Of a DNA stretch of 64,000 nt, positions 7,258 to 16,728 are shown piece by piece. Source of the DNA: Gammaproteobacteria bacterium. GTDB taxonomy: Bacteria > Pseudomonadota > Gammaproteobacteria > Pseudomonadales > Pseudohongiellaceae. Made by a program: the position numbers and the translations under genes. The stretch covers positions 134,580-198,579 of the forward strand of contig JAHEGE010000002.1 in assembly GCA_024639905.1 (NCBI GenBank), read 5' to 3'. The notes beneath the pieces are model-generated. The model searched no databases, was not told the DNA's origin, and saw only the letters and a list, made by a program, of their open reading frames with translations. Numbering within the stretch: position 1 is the first letter of the stretch; every line of letters begins with the position of its first letter.

Positions 7258-8937
7258 ATGTCGGACCATTTTCCTGACTGGAAAGAGTTCAAGCAGCAGT
7301 TCGTAACACTGTTAAAGCCTGAAAGCGCTTTTTATAAGGTCGTGCTGGTGTATAGCCTCGCGATTAGCCTCCTAACCCTCGCGGTGCCGCTGTCAGTGCA
7401 GCTTCTCGTAGACACGGTGGCGAACATCGCTCTGCCGCGAGCGGTTTTCCTGATCGCCGGACTACTCTTTGCGCTGTTGTTCTTTTCTGGCGTCATGTAC
7501 GCCTTGCGCACGTATGCCATGGAGTTGTTCTCACGCAGGCTCTATGCCCGGATCTCCAGTGAGATAGCGATGACCGCTATGCTCGCCGAATCTGACTATT
7601 TTGAAGAGCATCAGCAGGCTGATCTTTTCAACCGCTACTTCGATATCGTCACGCTAAAGAAGACGCTGCCTTCGATTCTCACCAACGGTTTTACGCTGCT
7701 GCTTCAGGCGATCATCGGGTTCACTGTTGTGTCGTTTTACCACTTCTATCTGTTTATTTATTGCCTCGCGCTCATTGCGCTGATCTGGCTGATCTGGCTA
7801 ATTTGGGGCTGGGCGGCGATCAATACAGGCTTCCGCTTGTCTCAGGCCAAATACGATACGGCGTCTTGGTTGCAATCGCTTGCGGTGACTAACGAGTCAT
7901 ACCGTACTACCCATAATCCAGCCTACGCGATAGAAGAGACGAATCGGCTTATCGATAATCACATCGACTGTCAGAAAAGGCATTTCCGCCACACCTTCTC
8001 TCAGCTTCTTAGCTTCTTATTCCTGTACGCCTCTGCCAGCGGAGTTTTGCTGGGAGTAGGCGGTTATTTGGTGATCGCAGGTGAACTAACCCTTGGGCAG
8101 CTAGTCGCGGCAGAGCTCATCATGCTGTCTATTCTCGTTGGCTTACCGCAGCTCGCCGGTTATCTCGATAGTTTCTATGATGCCTGCGCTGCAGTGGAGG
8201 AGATCTCTCGCTTTCGCGGCGTCGAGACCCAATTACCCACAAAGCCATCAGCGGTAGCGATGCCAGCAGATACCCGTGTGGTGTTTAAGCAGGTCGCGTT
8301 CTCACGCTTTGGCCGCACGAAAGCGTTCGATTTCGTGTTACCCGCAAACGCCATGGTCAGGGTCAGCGGCAACCCCATCAGTTTGAAATGGTTGGCGGAG
8401 CTGTTGCGGGGCAACTATCAGCCCAGTGAGGGCCTGATTACGATAGGGGATATTGATAATTTGGAGATCGACCGGCAGGCGCTGCGAGTTGCGATTAAAG
8501 TCATCGACCGTGTGACCCTGCTGCCCATGACGATAAGCGATTACCTCGATCTTTTTATCGAGGCCAGCAAGTTAGGGGGTGAAAGTTATTCGAAGCAGCA
8601 AGCACTCACAGCGCTGGGCTTGGATGAAGATATTGCCAGGCTGCATGGCGGCTTGAAAGCAAAGTTGAGCCGCAGTGGCTGGCCACTGACGCAGCCTCAG
8701 GCAATCCGACTAAAGCTCGCGAGCGCACTGCTTGCGCAGCCGAAAATACTGGTGCTCGGAGATATCGTAGATTCAGTGGATGTGAGTACTCTACAGGCGA
8801 CCCTTGAACGTCTGAAGAAGTTAGGAACGACGGTGCTTTATTACAGCAAAAGGCAGGACGTTCAGGGCTTCACCCATGCTCTCGAAATTGATTCCGAAGT
8901 GCAGTCACTCATCACGTATGCACAGGAGGAGAAATAA
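7258..8937 (+). CDS. ABC permease with degenerate ATPase domain
   Basis: This 559-residue protein has the layout of an ABC exporter half-transporter: transmembrane helices within about 25-310, then a nucleotide-binding-like domain from about 340. The domain is degenerate. In the Walker A position it reads SGNPISLKW (370-378) instead of GxxGxGKS/T. The LSGGQ signature is replaced by WPLTQPQ before an otherwise typical RLKLASALLAQPKILVL stretch. Walker B ends in GD (501-502) instead of DE, and the switch His is replaced near YYSKR. ATP hydrolysis is therefore unlikely. There is no C39 peptidase domain. It overlaps the HlyD gene by one base. It may pair with a catalytic ABC protein elsewhere, or act as a scaffold; either is inference. 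Confidence 0.75.
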   Translation: MSDHFPDWKEFKQQFVTLLKPESAFYKVVLVYSLAISLLTLAVPLSVQLLVDTVANIALPRAVFLIAGLLFALLFFSGVMYALRTYAMELFSRRLYARISSEIAMTAMLAESDYFEEHQQADLFNRYFDIVTLKKTLPSILTNGFTLLLQAIIGFTVVSFYHFYLFIYCLALIALIWLIWLIWGWAAINTGFRLSQAKYDTASWLQSLAVTNESYRTTHNPAYAIEETNRLIDNHIDCQKRHFRHTFSQLLSFLFLYASASGVLLGVGGYLVIAGELTLGQLVAAELIMLSILVGLPQLAGYLDSFYDACAAVEEISRFRGVETQLPTKPSAVAMPADTRVVFKQVAFSRFGRTKAFDFVLPANAMVRVSGNPISLKWLAELLRGNYQPSEGLITIGDIDNLEIDRQALRVAIKVIDRVTLLPMTISDYLDLFIEASKLGGESYSKQQALTALGLDEDIARLHGGLKAKLSRSGWPLTQPQAIRLKLASALLAQPKILVLGDIVDSVDVSTLQATLERLKKLGTTVLYYSKRQDVQGFTHALEIDSEVQSLITYAQEEK

Positions 8938-10046
8938 TGAAACGATCGACTCAGTTCTCCTTTGGTAAGCCTTACCAGAGCGACCAACTCGATAGTCTGC
9001 AAGCGCTGCACGCGATCGGCATTCCGAGTGTATTGCGGGTTAGCTGCTGGATTATTCTCTTTGCTCTTGCGGTGTCAGTAGCGGGCTTATGGTTGCCCTG
9101 GGTGCAAACCACCTCAGGCAGCGGACAGGTGACAACGCTAAACCCGTCGGACCGCGTGCAAAGCATTAGTGCCTTGGTCACGGGCCGAATTGCCGAGTGG
9201 TATGTGCAAGATGCTGATTTTGTGCGCGCGGGCGATCCTATCATCCGTATTCAAGACATCGACGATCAGCTTGTCGTGCGTTTGCAATCGCAGCTCGATG
9301 ATGCGCAGCGCAAAATTGACGCGGCACAGGAGGCGGTTACCACAGCCGAGATTGACTATGGCAGGCAGCGCGAGCTGCTCGCAGAAGGGCTCGCGTCGCA
9401 GCTAGCATTCGAGCAGGCACGCATAAAGGTACAGCAGCTCACGGTGTCATTAGAAGAAGCTAAAAGCGAATTTAATCAAGCCGAGACGGCGCTCTCGCGA
9501 CAGGGCAGCCAGCTCGTGGTTGCGCCTCGCGACGGGACTATCATTCACGTAGAGGCGGGCGACACGGCGACTATAGTCAGCGCAGGCCAGCCACTCGCGA
9601 CCTTTATGCCCGCCGATACCGAGCGCGCCGTGGAGATTACTATCGACGGACGCGATATCGGCCTCGTCTATCCTGGCCGGCAAGTGCGCTTGCAGTTTGA
9701 AGGCTGGCCTGCCTTCCAGTTTAGCGGACGACCGGATCTAGCAGTCGGCACGTTTAAGGGAGAGGTCGTGTTCGTTGAGCCTTCGGCGCGCCTAGACGGG
9801 CGGTTTCGCGTGCTAGTGAAACCGCCGGAAAGCTCAGAAGACTGTCTGCAATCCGCCGTGGTCAATGGCCTGCCGCGGATGGGGGAATGTGGCTGGCCCC
9901 CAGAGAGTTTTGTGCGTCTCGGCGCCAGCGTCCGCGGTTGGGTTCTACTCGAAACTGTGCCTCTAGGATTCGAAATATGGCGCCGGCTGAATAGCTTCCC
10001 GCCGATCAATACCGCGTCAGTCGGCGTGTCGGGCGCAGGGGATTAG
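8937..10046 (+). CDS. HlyD-family periplasmic adaptor protein
   Basis: This 369-residue membrane-fusion protein has one N-terminal transmembrane helix (about 35-60). A first half-lipoyl segment follows (TGRIAEWYVQDADFVRAGD), then a coiled-coil hairpin (about 115-185, rich in Gln/Glu/Ala), a second lipoyl half (VVAPRDGTIIHVEAGDT) and a beta-barrel domain. Such adaptors bridge an inner-membrane transporter and a TolC-type channel. The start ATG overlaps the stop of the ABC gene in TAATG, with AGGAGGA upstream, so translation is coupled. Two cysteines near the C-terminus (CLQSAV...GECGW) are unusual for this family and could form a periplasmic disulfide. Confidence 0.85.
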   Translation: MKRSTQFSFGKPYQSDQLDSLQALHAIGIPSVLRVSCWIILFALAVSVAGLWLPWVQTTSGSGQVTTLNPSDRVQSISALVTGRIAEWYVQDADFVRAGDPIIRIQDIDDQLVVRLQSQLDDAQRKIDAAQEAVTTAEIDYGRQRELLAEGLASQLAFEQARIKVQQLTVSLEEAKSEFNQAETALSRQGSQLVVAPRDGTIIHVEAGDTATIVSAGQPLATFMPADTERAVEITIDGRDIGLVYPGRQVRLQFEGWPAFQFSGRPDLAVGTFKGEVVFVEPSARLDGRFRVLVKPPESSEDCLQSAVVNGLPRMGECGWPPESFVRLGASVRGWVLLETVPLGFEIWRRLNSFPPINTASVGVSGAGD

Positions 10047-10049
10047 TGG

Positions 10050-11537
10050 GTGAACACTAGGCGCTACGTGCTGCTCTTTTTGTCGTTTGTCATTGCTAGC
10101 CTGACGGCTTCGCTCGCGCGTGCACAGGCTCAAGCGAGCCCTGTGCCGGATACGGGTATAGAACTGCGTGCACTGAGTCCCACGCCGACATTGCTGGGTG
10201 ATGTTCTGCGCAGCACTGCGAAAAATTTCCCCAGTGTTCTTGCGGCGCGTGCGGCTATCGACGAGAAACGCGCAGAGAGTCTTGCAGCTAACGGGGTGTT
10301 CGATCCGCGCGTAGATGGCGGCGTGTACTCGCGACTCGGCGGTTACTACGATGGTAGTGCCGCAGATGTAGGCTTCTATCAAAGCATGCCCATGCTCGGC
10401 GCGGAGGTCTTCGCCGACTATTCTCTCTCGAGTGGCGATTTCCCTATTTATGAAGACCAGCTGGTCACCACTGATTTTGGTCAAGCGCGCGTTGGTATCG
10501 CCTTGTCATTGCTGCGCGATCGCGACATCGATGATCGCCGGTTCGGTGTCGCCAAGGCCGCACTCGCCGAACAAATAGCCGAGTCGGCGCTGCTCGCTGA
10601 GCAAATTGGCGTACTGCAAGACGCGTTTATCGCGTATTCGCGCTGGCTAATCTCAGCCGAGATTTTGTCGGCTTATGAAGAGCTGCTCTCTATAGCGCGG
10701 GTGCGCGCTATCGCATTGACTCGTCAGGTAGAAGCGGGGGATGTGGCAGAAATTGTATTAGTAGAAAACGAGCAAGCGCTCCTGCAACGCGAAGGTTTGG
10801 TTGTAGAGGCGCAGCGTCAGGTGCGGTTAGCAGGGGAGCGACTGTCACTTTATCTCCGCGACGAGGACGGAGTGGTATTGTTGCCCGCGTTCGATTCGAG
10901 TCTGTCTATTCCCGAGTTCGACGAGAGTTTCGTCAACGCACCCGAGCAAAGCCTTGTCGATCAAGCGCTGCGTAACAGGCCCGATATCGCTATCGCGAAC
11001 ACTCTCAAAGAGCAGTTCCGCCTGGAGCGCCGTCTCGCTGAAAACCTCGCCAAACCACAATTGGACTTGCGCGTGTATTCTGCCCGCGACTTCGGCGAGG
11101 GTGTCCGGAGGCGGCAGGGTACCGACGCGGTTGCCGACATTACCTTCAGCGTTCCTCTTGCCACCCGCACCGCTCGCGGAAGAGCTGCCGCAGCCGATGC
11201 GCGCTTGGTGTCGGTTGTCCACGAGTTGCGCTTACTCGTAGACGAGGCGACGCGGGACCTGCGGTTGTCGTTGGTTAATCTGCGGGCAACCGCGCAGCTA
11301 AAGGATGTCGCGCTCCGCGAATTACAGGTCGCCCAGCGCTTAGCAGAAGCTGAGCAGCGGCAGTTCGAGGCGGGCACGAGCGACTATTTTCTCCTAAACG
11401 TCCGCGAGCGCAGCCTAGGTGAGGCGCAGCTGCGGCGCTGGCAGGCCGAACTCAATCATCAGGTGGCTCTCGCAAATTACTTTGCGATTAGCATGAATCA
11501 AGAAGTGCTATGGGGAGAGGTCGCACCAGCGCAGTAG
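10050..11537 (+). CDS. TolC-family outer-membrane channel protein
   Basis: This 495-residue protein begins at GTG, three bases after the adaptor stop codon. It has a Sec signal (about 5-26, ending near ARAQA) and the long Ala/Glu/Arg-rich helices of outer-membrane efflux proteins, in two repeats (about 50-270 and 295-490). Landmarks are LRNRPDIAIANTL, which matches the conserved RPD of the second repeat, and FEAGTSDYFLLNVRERSL, which matches the conserved G-x-x-D/S-x-x-x-L region. TolC proteins form the outer-membrane exit duct with an adaptor. Together with the two upstream genes it makes a complete tripartite envelope set, apart from the doubtful ATPase. Confidence 0.85.
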   Translation: MNTRRYVLLFLSFVIASLTASLARAQAQASPVPDTGIELRALSPTPTLLGDVLRSTAKNFPSVLAARAAIDEKRAESLAANGVFDPRVDGGVYSRLGGYYDGSAADVGFYQSMPMLGAEVFADYSLSSGDFPIYEDQLVTTDFGQARVGIALSLLRDRDIDDRRFGVAKAALAEQIAESALLAEQIGVLQDAFIAYSRWLISAEILSAYEELLSIARVRAIALTRQVEAGDVAEIVLVENEQALLQREGLVVEAQRQVRLAGERLSLYLRDEDGVVLLPAFDSSLSIPEFDESFVNAPEQSLVDQALRNRPDIAIANTLKEQFRLERRLAENLAKPQLDLRVYSARDFGEGVRRRQGTDAVADITFSVPLATRTARGRAAAADARLVSVVHELRLLVDEATRDLRLSLVNLRATAQLKDVALRELQVAQRLAEAEQRQFEAGTSDYFLLNVRERSLGEAQLRRWQAELNHQVALANYFAISMNQEVLWGEVAPAQ

Positions 11538-11618
11538 TTCCTTAGACGATACGACGGTCGATGTTTTGCACGCTAAGCGCTAAAATACAGAATTATCGCG
11601 AGCAAGGTTTTCCCTAGC

Positions 11619-12551
11619 ATGGCTACTTTGATCAAACACCTCAGCGTCAAACAATTAGCAGACGACCGCGAGGCGTTTACTCACTCTCTGTTCGAAGGCC
11701 TAACCGATTGCGGCTTCGTAGTGCTAAGGGATCACGGCATAGATCAGGCCGATTTGAAGCTTGCTTATGAGCTCATTGAAGCGTTCTTCGCTCTGCCAAC
11801 CGACACCAAGCTAGGCTACGACAGCGGCCGCGGTGGCGCGCGCGGGTATACAGCATTCGGGCGCGAGAACGCCGCGGGCAACGCCCATTCCGACCTCAAG
11901 GAGTTCTGGCATGTGGGTCAAGAGCTCTCTCCCGACAGTCGCTATCACGGTGTTTACGAGCCCAACGTGTGGCCTGCGGAGCTGCCCGAATTCAAGCCGT
12001 GCATGCTGCGTCTGTATGCGCAGCTCGAGGCCTTAGGCAAGGCTATGCTCGGTGCGCTCGCGCAGCCGCTAGGGCTGCCCGCGAGTTTCTTTGACGAGAT
12101 GGTAAGCGATGGCAATTCGGTGTATCGGCTATTGCACTATCCTGCGGTTAAGGGCTATGACACCGCACAGTCGATGCGCGCTGCGCCTCATGCCGACATC
12201 AATCTGTTGACGCTGCTACTCGGCGCTACCGACTCGGGACTCGAGATTCGTGGCAAAGAGGGCGAGTGGATTCCGGTGCAGAGCACAAGCGATGAAATTG
12301 TCTTAGACACCGGCGATATGATGTCGCGCCTTACCAACGATGTCTTCCCTTCGACGGTGCACCGCGTCGTCAACCCGGGCAACCAAGAGACCTCGCGCTA
12401 CTCGATGCCGTTCTTCCTGCATCCTCACAGCGCGGCGAGTCTTGCCTGTTTACCCCAGTGCGAGGGTGAAACGGGCGCTAAATACCCGCCTATCACCGCC
12501 GGAGAGTTTCTGCAGCAACGACTGAAAGAAATCGGCTTGATTAAAGACTAG
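11619..12551 (+). CDS. Isopenicillin-N-synthase-like 2OG/Fe(II) oxygenase
   Basis: This 310-residue protein has both parts of the family: the N-terminal DIOX_N region (GFVVLRDHGID) and the catalytic jelly roll. The iron triad is H191 and D193 (APHADIN) with H248 (STVHRVVNP). R260 in SRYSMPFF matches the 2-oxoglutarate-binding Arg. Relatives hydroxylate or cyclise small molecules in the cytoplasm; ethylene-forming and flavonoid or gibberellin-type enzymes are distant cousins. The substrate is not evident. It has its own 80-base upstream gap and converges with nupC 29 bases later, so it is likely monocistronic. Confidence 0.8.
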   Translation: MATLIKHLSVKQLADDREAFTHSLFEGLTDCGFVVLRDHGIDQADLKLAYELIEAFFALPTDTKLGYDSGRGGARGYTAFGRENAAGNAHSDLKEFWHVGQELSPDSRYHGVYEPNVWPAELPEFKPCMLRLYAQLEALGKAMLGALAQPLGLPASFFDEMVSDGNSVYRLLHYPAVKGYDTAQSMRAAPHADINLLTLLLGATDSGLEIRGKEGEWIPVQSTSDEIVLDTGDMMSRLTNDVFPSTVHRVVNPGNQETSRYSMPFFLHPHSAASLACLPQCEGETGAKYPPITAGEFLQQRLKEIGLIKD

Positions 12552-12580
12552 ACCGGTGCCGTGGCTGCTCAAAGAAGACG

Positions 12581-13801
12581 CTAACCTAACGAGAGGAAAA
12601 AGCTCGCGATCGCGCCGGACATTAGGTTCGCTAAGAACCCTGCGAAGACAGCGCGCACGCCAAGCTCGGCAATTTCTGCCCTTCGCGTCGGCGCCATCGT
12701 GCCCAAGCCGCCAAGCATAATCCCAATCGACGAGAAATTCGCAAAACCGCACAGGGCGAAGGTGACGACTGCTTGTGAATGCGCGCTGAGCGAGTCGATC
12801 TGTTCGGTGAACGCGACGAACGCAACGAATTCGTTGAACACCAGTTTCTGTCCAATCAGGCTGCCGGCCAGATTCGTTTCTTCCCACGGAATGCCGAGCA
12901 TGAACGCGAGCGGTTGGAAGGCGTAGCCCATAAGTAGCTGCAGCGAGAGAGAATCGAATCCGACCATCCCGCCGGCCCACGCGAGAATGGCATTGATCAG
13001 GGCTATGAGTCCTACGAAGGCGAGTACCATCGCGCCGACATTGAGCGCGAGACCCATGCCGCTGCTTGCCCCTGCGGCCGCGGCATCGATCACGTTCACG
13101 TGGTTGTCGAACTCTAGGTCTATCGTGTCGTCGTCTTCGCGCAGTGTTTCGGTCTCAGGCAACATCATCTTCGCCATCAGGAATCCGCCGGGTGCCGCCA
13201 TGAAACTGGCGGCTAATAGGTAGCGAAGCTCAACGCCTAGCAGGACGTAGCCGGCGAGAACGGAGCCCGCCACCGTGGCCATTCCGCCGACCATGACGGC
13301 AAACAATTCAGAGCGCGTCATGCTGGGGATATAGGGTTTAACGACTAGTGGAGCCTCGGTTTGGCCCACGAAAATGTTTGCCGTCGCCGACATCGATTCG
13401 GCTTTGCTGGTGGCGAGCACACGTTGTAGTGCGCCGCCGATGACGCGAATGATCCAGCCCATAATGCCGAGGTAATAGAGGACCGACACGAGAGCGGAGA
13501 AGAATACGATAACCGGCAGCACGTGGAAGGCGAATATAAAGCCCATCTCGAATGCGCCAATCGGACCGAAGACGAACGCGATGCCGTCCTGCGCATTGCC
13601 AAGTACGCTGGTTACTGCGCCGGACACTGCACTGAGCATAGCCACGCCAGCGGGCAGATACAGCACGATGCCGCCCAGCGAGAACTGTAAGAGTAGGGCA
13701 AGACACACTGTGCGCCAATTGATTGCACCGCGCGCTGTTGAGCTTGCGAAGGCGACGAAAAACAGGACTGCGATGCCTGCAAGGCTTATAAATGCGCTCA
13801 T
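12581..13801 (-). CDS. nupC: Concentrative nucleoside transporter (NupC/CNT)
   Basis: This 406-residue, highly hydrophobic protein matches the CNT family in length and in its three-part plan: an N-terminal membrane segment, a gate domain and the C-terminal transport domain. Family motifs visible are [25 protein letters not shown] residues ([14 protein letters not shown]), [10 protein letters not shown] and [14 protein letters not shown] proteins import nucleosides with H+ or Na+. It lies 40 bases downstream of the uridine kinase gene on the same strand, so uptake and phosphorylation of nucleosides are genetically linked. Pyrimidine or general nucleoside preference cannot be told apart here. 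Confidence 0.88.
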   Translation of the reverse strand: MSAFISLAGIAVLFFVAFASSTARGAINWRTVCLALLLQFSLGGIVLYLPAGVAMLSAVSGAVTSVLGNAQDGIAFVFGPIGAFEMGFIFAFHVLPVIVFFSALVSVLYYLGIMGWIIRVIGGALQRVLATSKAESMSATANIFVGQTEAPLVVKPYIPSMTRSELFAVMVGGMATVAGSVLAGYVLLGVELRYLLAASFMAAPGGFLMAKMMLPETETLREDDDTIDLEFDNHVNVIDAAAAGASSGMGLALNVGAMVLAFVGLIALINAILAWAGGMVGFDSLSLQLLMGYAFQPLAFMLGIPWEETNLAGSLIGQKLVFNEFVAFVAFTEQIDSLSAHSQAVVTFALCGFANFSSIGIMLGGLGTMAPTRRAEIAELGVRAVFAGFLANLMSGAIASFFLSLG

Positions 13802-13841
13802 AACTTGTGGTCTCTGTTGTCTTTTGGCCTCTTAGGCTCTG

Positions 13842-14483
13842 CTAAGGTGTCTGGCGTAGAAGCGGCAAGACTCTCTCTATTATGCTCCGCAGTGCCACAT
13901 CGGTCGCGGTTTCTCCGCTCACGGTGAGGTCGGCATAGCGTGCGCTAGGCGCGAGGAACGCATGATACATGGGTCTGACGCTAGACTCGAACTGCTCGAC
14001 GACAGAGTCTTTGGTGCGGCCGCGCTCCACCGTGTCGCGGGCTATGCGCCGGGTAAGGCAGGTCTCGAGATCGGTGGCGACGAACACACTAAAATCCACG
14101 ACCTCTCGGATACGTTCTTGGCTTAATAAGAGGCAGCCTTCGACCAACACGATGTCCGCAGCCGCCAGTGCGATAGGCTCTGACGTGCGGGTGTGGCTGG
14201 CATAGTCATAAACAGGAAGGTTTACCGGATGGCCGTCGCGCAGCGCGAGTAAGTCCCGCTCTAACTGATCGTGATCGAGCGCATCGGGGTGGTCGAAGTT
14301 GAGAGCGGCGCGGTCCGCTAGCGAGAGATGTGCCTGGCTGTGGTAGTAGGCGTCTTCGCAAACCACCGCAAGCGAGCGCGAATGGGTTGCTTCGTGTTGG
14401 GAGAGCGCGTGTTTTAGGTGCTCGGTAAGCAGGCTCTTGCCGGAACCCGAAGGTCCGGCAATGGCGATTATCGTGGCAGGCAC
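13842..14483 (-). CDS. udk: Uridine kinase family protein
   Basis: This 213-residue P-loop kinase has GPSGSGKS at 10-17, the EDAYYHSQ segment that matches the conserved DxFY of uridine kinases, NFDHPDALD (substrate region), YDYASHTR and a Walker-B-like ADIVLVEG. RRIARDTVERGR forms the lid. It phosphorylates uridine and cytidine to their monophosphates in the pyrimidine salvage pathway. The start overlaps the htpX stop by one base. The transporter gene follows 40 bases later, which supports a salvage role for the pair. Confidence 0.85.
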   Translation of the reverse strand: MPATIIAIAGPSGSGKSLLTEHLKHALSQHEATHSRSLAVVCEDAYYHSQAHLSLADRAALNFDHPDALDHDQLERDLLALRDGHPVNLPVYDYASHTRTSEPIALAAADIVLVEGCLLLSQERIREVVDFSVFVATDLETCLTRRIARDTVERGRTKDSVVEQFESSVRPMYHAFLAPSARYADLTVSGETATDVALRSIIERVLPLLRQTP

Positions 14484-15337
14484 TAGACCGTGCGGCCGCG
14501 CAGCGCGGCGATGCGTTTCTCGAGCGGCGGGTGGCTCATGAACATTTCGCTCATGCCGCGCTTGCCGCTAATGCCGAAGGCAGTGAGCTGGCCGTCGAGT
14601 TGGCTCTCCATCTGATTGCCCTGCAGCTTCTGCAGCGCGGCGATCATCTTCTGCTTGCCGGCGAGAGTAGCGCCGCCACTGTCCGCACGGTATTCGCGCT
14701 GGCGTGAGAACCACATGACGATAACGCTCGCGAGCATGCCGAATACGGCTTGGAAGGCCATGACCGTCATGAAATACACGAAATGATTGTTGCTGCCGCG
14801 GTTAATGGCGTTAGCCGCGATGCGTGCAAAAAAGAAGACGAAGGTATTGAGCACGCCCTGGATAAGGGTCAGTGTGACCATATCGCCATTGGCGATGTGG
14901 CTTATCTCGTGACCTAAAACGGCTTCGGCTTCGTCCTGGCTCATGCTGCGCAGCAGCCCGGTGCTTACGGCGACGAGGGCGTTGTTGCGGCTCATGCCGG
15001 TCGCGAAGGCGTTGATCTCGGGGGAGTCGTAGATGGCGACCTCGGGCATGCCTATACCCGCCTTGCGCGCCTGAGCATCGACTGTGCTGACCAACCAGCG
15101 TTCGCTGTCGTTGCGCGGCTGTTCTATGACATGCGCGCCGACGCTACGTTTGGCGATCCACTTCGACATAGCCAGAGAGATGAAAGAGCCGCCCATGCCG
15201 AACACGGCGCTGATAACGAGCAAGCCTGCGTTGCTTGAAGAGTCGAGCCCTAGCGCTGGCATAAGAATGCTCAGCACGACTCCGAGCACGAGCAGCACGG
15301 CGAAGTTGGTGAGTAGGAAGAGGACGATGCGTTTCAT
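14483..15337 (-). CDS. htpX: Membrane zinc metalloprotease HtpX
   Basis: This 284-residue inner-membrane M48 protease has two N-terminal hydrophobic helices (about 3-28 and 37-57), the zinc motif HEISH (H143, E144, H147) and two further helices (about 157-175 and 190-210). The third zinc ligand lies in the [10 protein letters not shown] segment. HtpX degrades damaged membrane proteins together with FtsH and is usually induced by envelope or heat stress. It is the first gene of the leftward run with udk and nupC, and faces the divergent yjdM gene across about 220 bases. Confidence 0.92.
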   Translation of the reverse strand: MKRIVLFLLTNFAVLLVLGVVLSILMPALGLDSSSNAGLLVISAVFGMGGSFISLAMSKWIAKRSVGAHVIEQPRNDSERWLVSTVDAQARKAGIGMPEVAIYDSPEINAFATGMSRNNALVAVSTGLLRSMSQDEAEAVLGHEISHIANGDMVTLTLIQGVLNTFVFFFARIAANAINRGSNNHFVYFMTVMAFQAVFGMLASVIVMWFSRQREYRADSGGATLAGKQKMIAALQKLQGNQMESQLDGQLTAFGISGKRGMSEMFMSHPPLEKRIAALRGRTV

Positions 15338-15559
15338 GAATGACTCCGAGGTAGTCTACTAACCGCGATTGGGTGTTGTTTGCGCTCAAGTTCAAGGATC
15401 GAGACGCTCTAGCGTAGTGGATTGTGGCAGAAGCTCGGATTTAAAGGCTAGTAAAGAATAAAGGGCGACTGATAAAACCGCCTTTGACCTCGATTTTCGG
15501 CCTTCGCTGCCGCTAGCTTGTTTATCCAATAAACACCCTTGATTCTTGAGAGTCTGCCG

Positions 15560-15904
15560 ATGTCCACGTTACCGAATTGTCCTGCCTGTGGCGGTGAATA
15601 TACTTATGCCGATGGGCTTAACTTTGTGTGCCCTGAATGCGCACACGAATGGTCGGCTTCGCCGGCCGAAGGCGTGGGCGAAGACGAGGGTGAGGTGCGT
15701 GATGCCAACGGCGCGCTTTTAAGCGACGGTGACTCGGTAAGCGTGATCAAAGACCTCAAGGTTAAGGGCAGTTCCGCGGTGGTCAAGGTCGGCACCAAGG
15801 TGAAGAATATTCGCCTTGTTGGAGGCGATCACGACATCGATTGCAAGATCGAGGGTATCGGTGCGATGAAGCTAAAATCCCAATTCGTAAAACGCATTAG
15901 CTAA
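15560..15904 (+). CDS. yjdM: YjdM/PhnA-type zinc-ribbon protein
   Basis: This 114-residue protein starts with a zinc ribbon (C7, C10, C24, C27: CPACGG and CPECAHEW) and ends in the SH3-like PhnA domain ([17 protein letters not shown], then KLKSQFVKR). It was once called PhnA for its link to phosphonate genes in E. coli, but a phosphonate role is not supported and its function is unknown. I chose the ATG at 15560 because the family begins MSxLPxCPxC. A start 21 bases earlier is possible but adds residues outside the family. Confidence 0.85.
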   Translation: MSTLPNCPACGGEYTYADGLNFVCPECAHEWSASPAEGVGEDEGEVRDANGALLSDGDSVSVIKDLKVKGSSAVVKVGTKVKNIRLVGGDHDIDCKIEGIGAMKLKSQFVKRIS

Positions 15905-15948
15905 CGCATCTTTGTTACGCAATACACTGTCGGTAAGAGGAGGGCGCA

Positions 15949-16728
15949 ATGCTCGCGGTAATCGGAGGCACAGGGCTAAACACGCTAGACGCGATAGACG
16001 GATTCGTTAGAGTTCGTAGCGAGCGTGTAGCCACTCGATACGGCGCGGAACCTGTCGTAGTCGATGTGGTCGAGTGCGGCGAACAGACTCTCCTGTTTAC
16101 CCCCCGGCATGGCGCCGGGCACGTTGTGCCCCCACACCGGATCAACTATCGCGCGAACATTGAGGCGCTGCGCATGCTTGGCGCTACCCGCATTGTGGCA
16201 ATGAATGCGGTCGGCGGCATCGCCGACAATCTACCGCCAGGTGCACTGGCCGTACCTGATCAACTTATTGACTACACCTGGGGCCGCGTGGCGACGTTTT
16301 TCGAGGGAGAAAGCGGTGACGAGGGTGTTGTGCACATCGACTTCGGTGAGCCTTATTCGCAGGCATTGCGCGAGCAGGTGCTGGCCGCTGCTGCGCGTGC
16401 GACGGACGCAGTCGCCGACAAGTTGGGTCACGCTGTTGTCGCGGGCGGAGTGTACGGGTGTACGCAGGGGCCGCGTCTAGAAACTGCGGCGGAGATTCGG
16501 CGGCTGCGCGCTGACGGTTGCACAATGGTGGGTATGACAGGCATGCCGGAGGCTGCGCTGGCGCGCGAGGCGGGCTTGGATTACGCGAGTATCGCGTTAT
16601 CGGTGAATTGGGCAGCGGGACTAGAGGCTGCGCCGATCACGCTGGAAGAAATTTACGCGGTCGTCGCTGCCGCCGCGCCGATGTTGCAGGAGACGCTACG
16701 TGAGTTGTGTGCTGCATCGGGCCGTTAG
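15949..16728 (+). CDS. Methylthioadenosine/methylthioinosine phosphorylase family protein
   Basis: This 259-residue protein is a PNP/MTAP-type nucleoside phosphorylase. Visible motifs are GGTGLN (phosphate-loop start), TPRHGAGHVVPPHRINYRAN, AMNAVGGI, YGCTQGPRLETAAEI and VGMTGMPEAALARE. The HG-x-H-x-x-PPH-x-I-x-Y-R region and the MPEAALARE ending best match the S-methyl-5'-thioinosine phosphorylase branch described in Pseudomonas, which recycles methylthio groups from polyamine and homoserine-lactone synthesis. Substrate choice within the family rests on a few residues, so that detail is provisional. AGGAGG precedes the ATG. The stop overlaps the convergent csiV stop. Confidence 0.78.
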   Translation: MLAVIGGTGLNTLDAIDGFVRVRSERVATRYGAEPVVVDVVECGEQTLLFTPRHGAGHVVPPHRINYRANIEALRMLGATRIVAMNAVGGIADNLPPGALAVPDQLIDYTWGRVATFFEGESGDEGVVHIDFGEPYSQALREQVLAAAARATDAVADKLGHAVVAGGVYGCTQGPRLETAAEIRRLRADGCTMVGMTGMPEAALAREAGLDYASIALSVNWAAGLEAAPITLEEIYAVVAAAAPMLQETLRELCAASGR

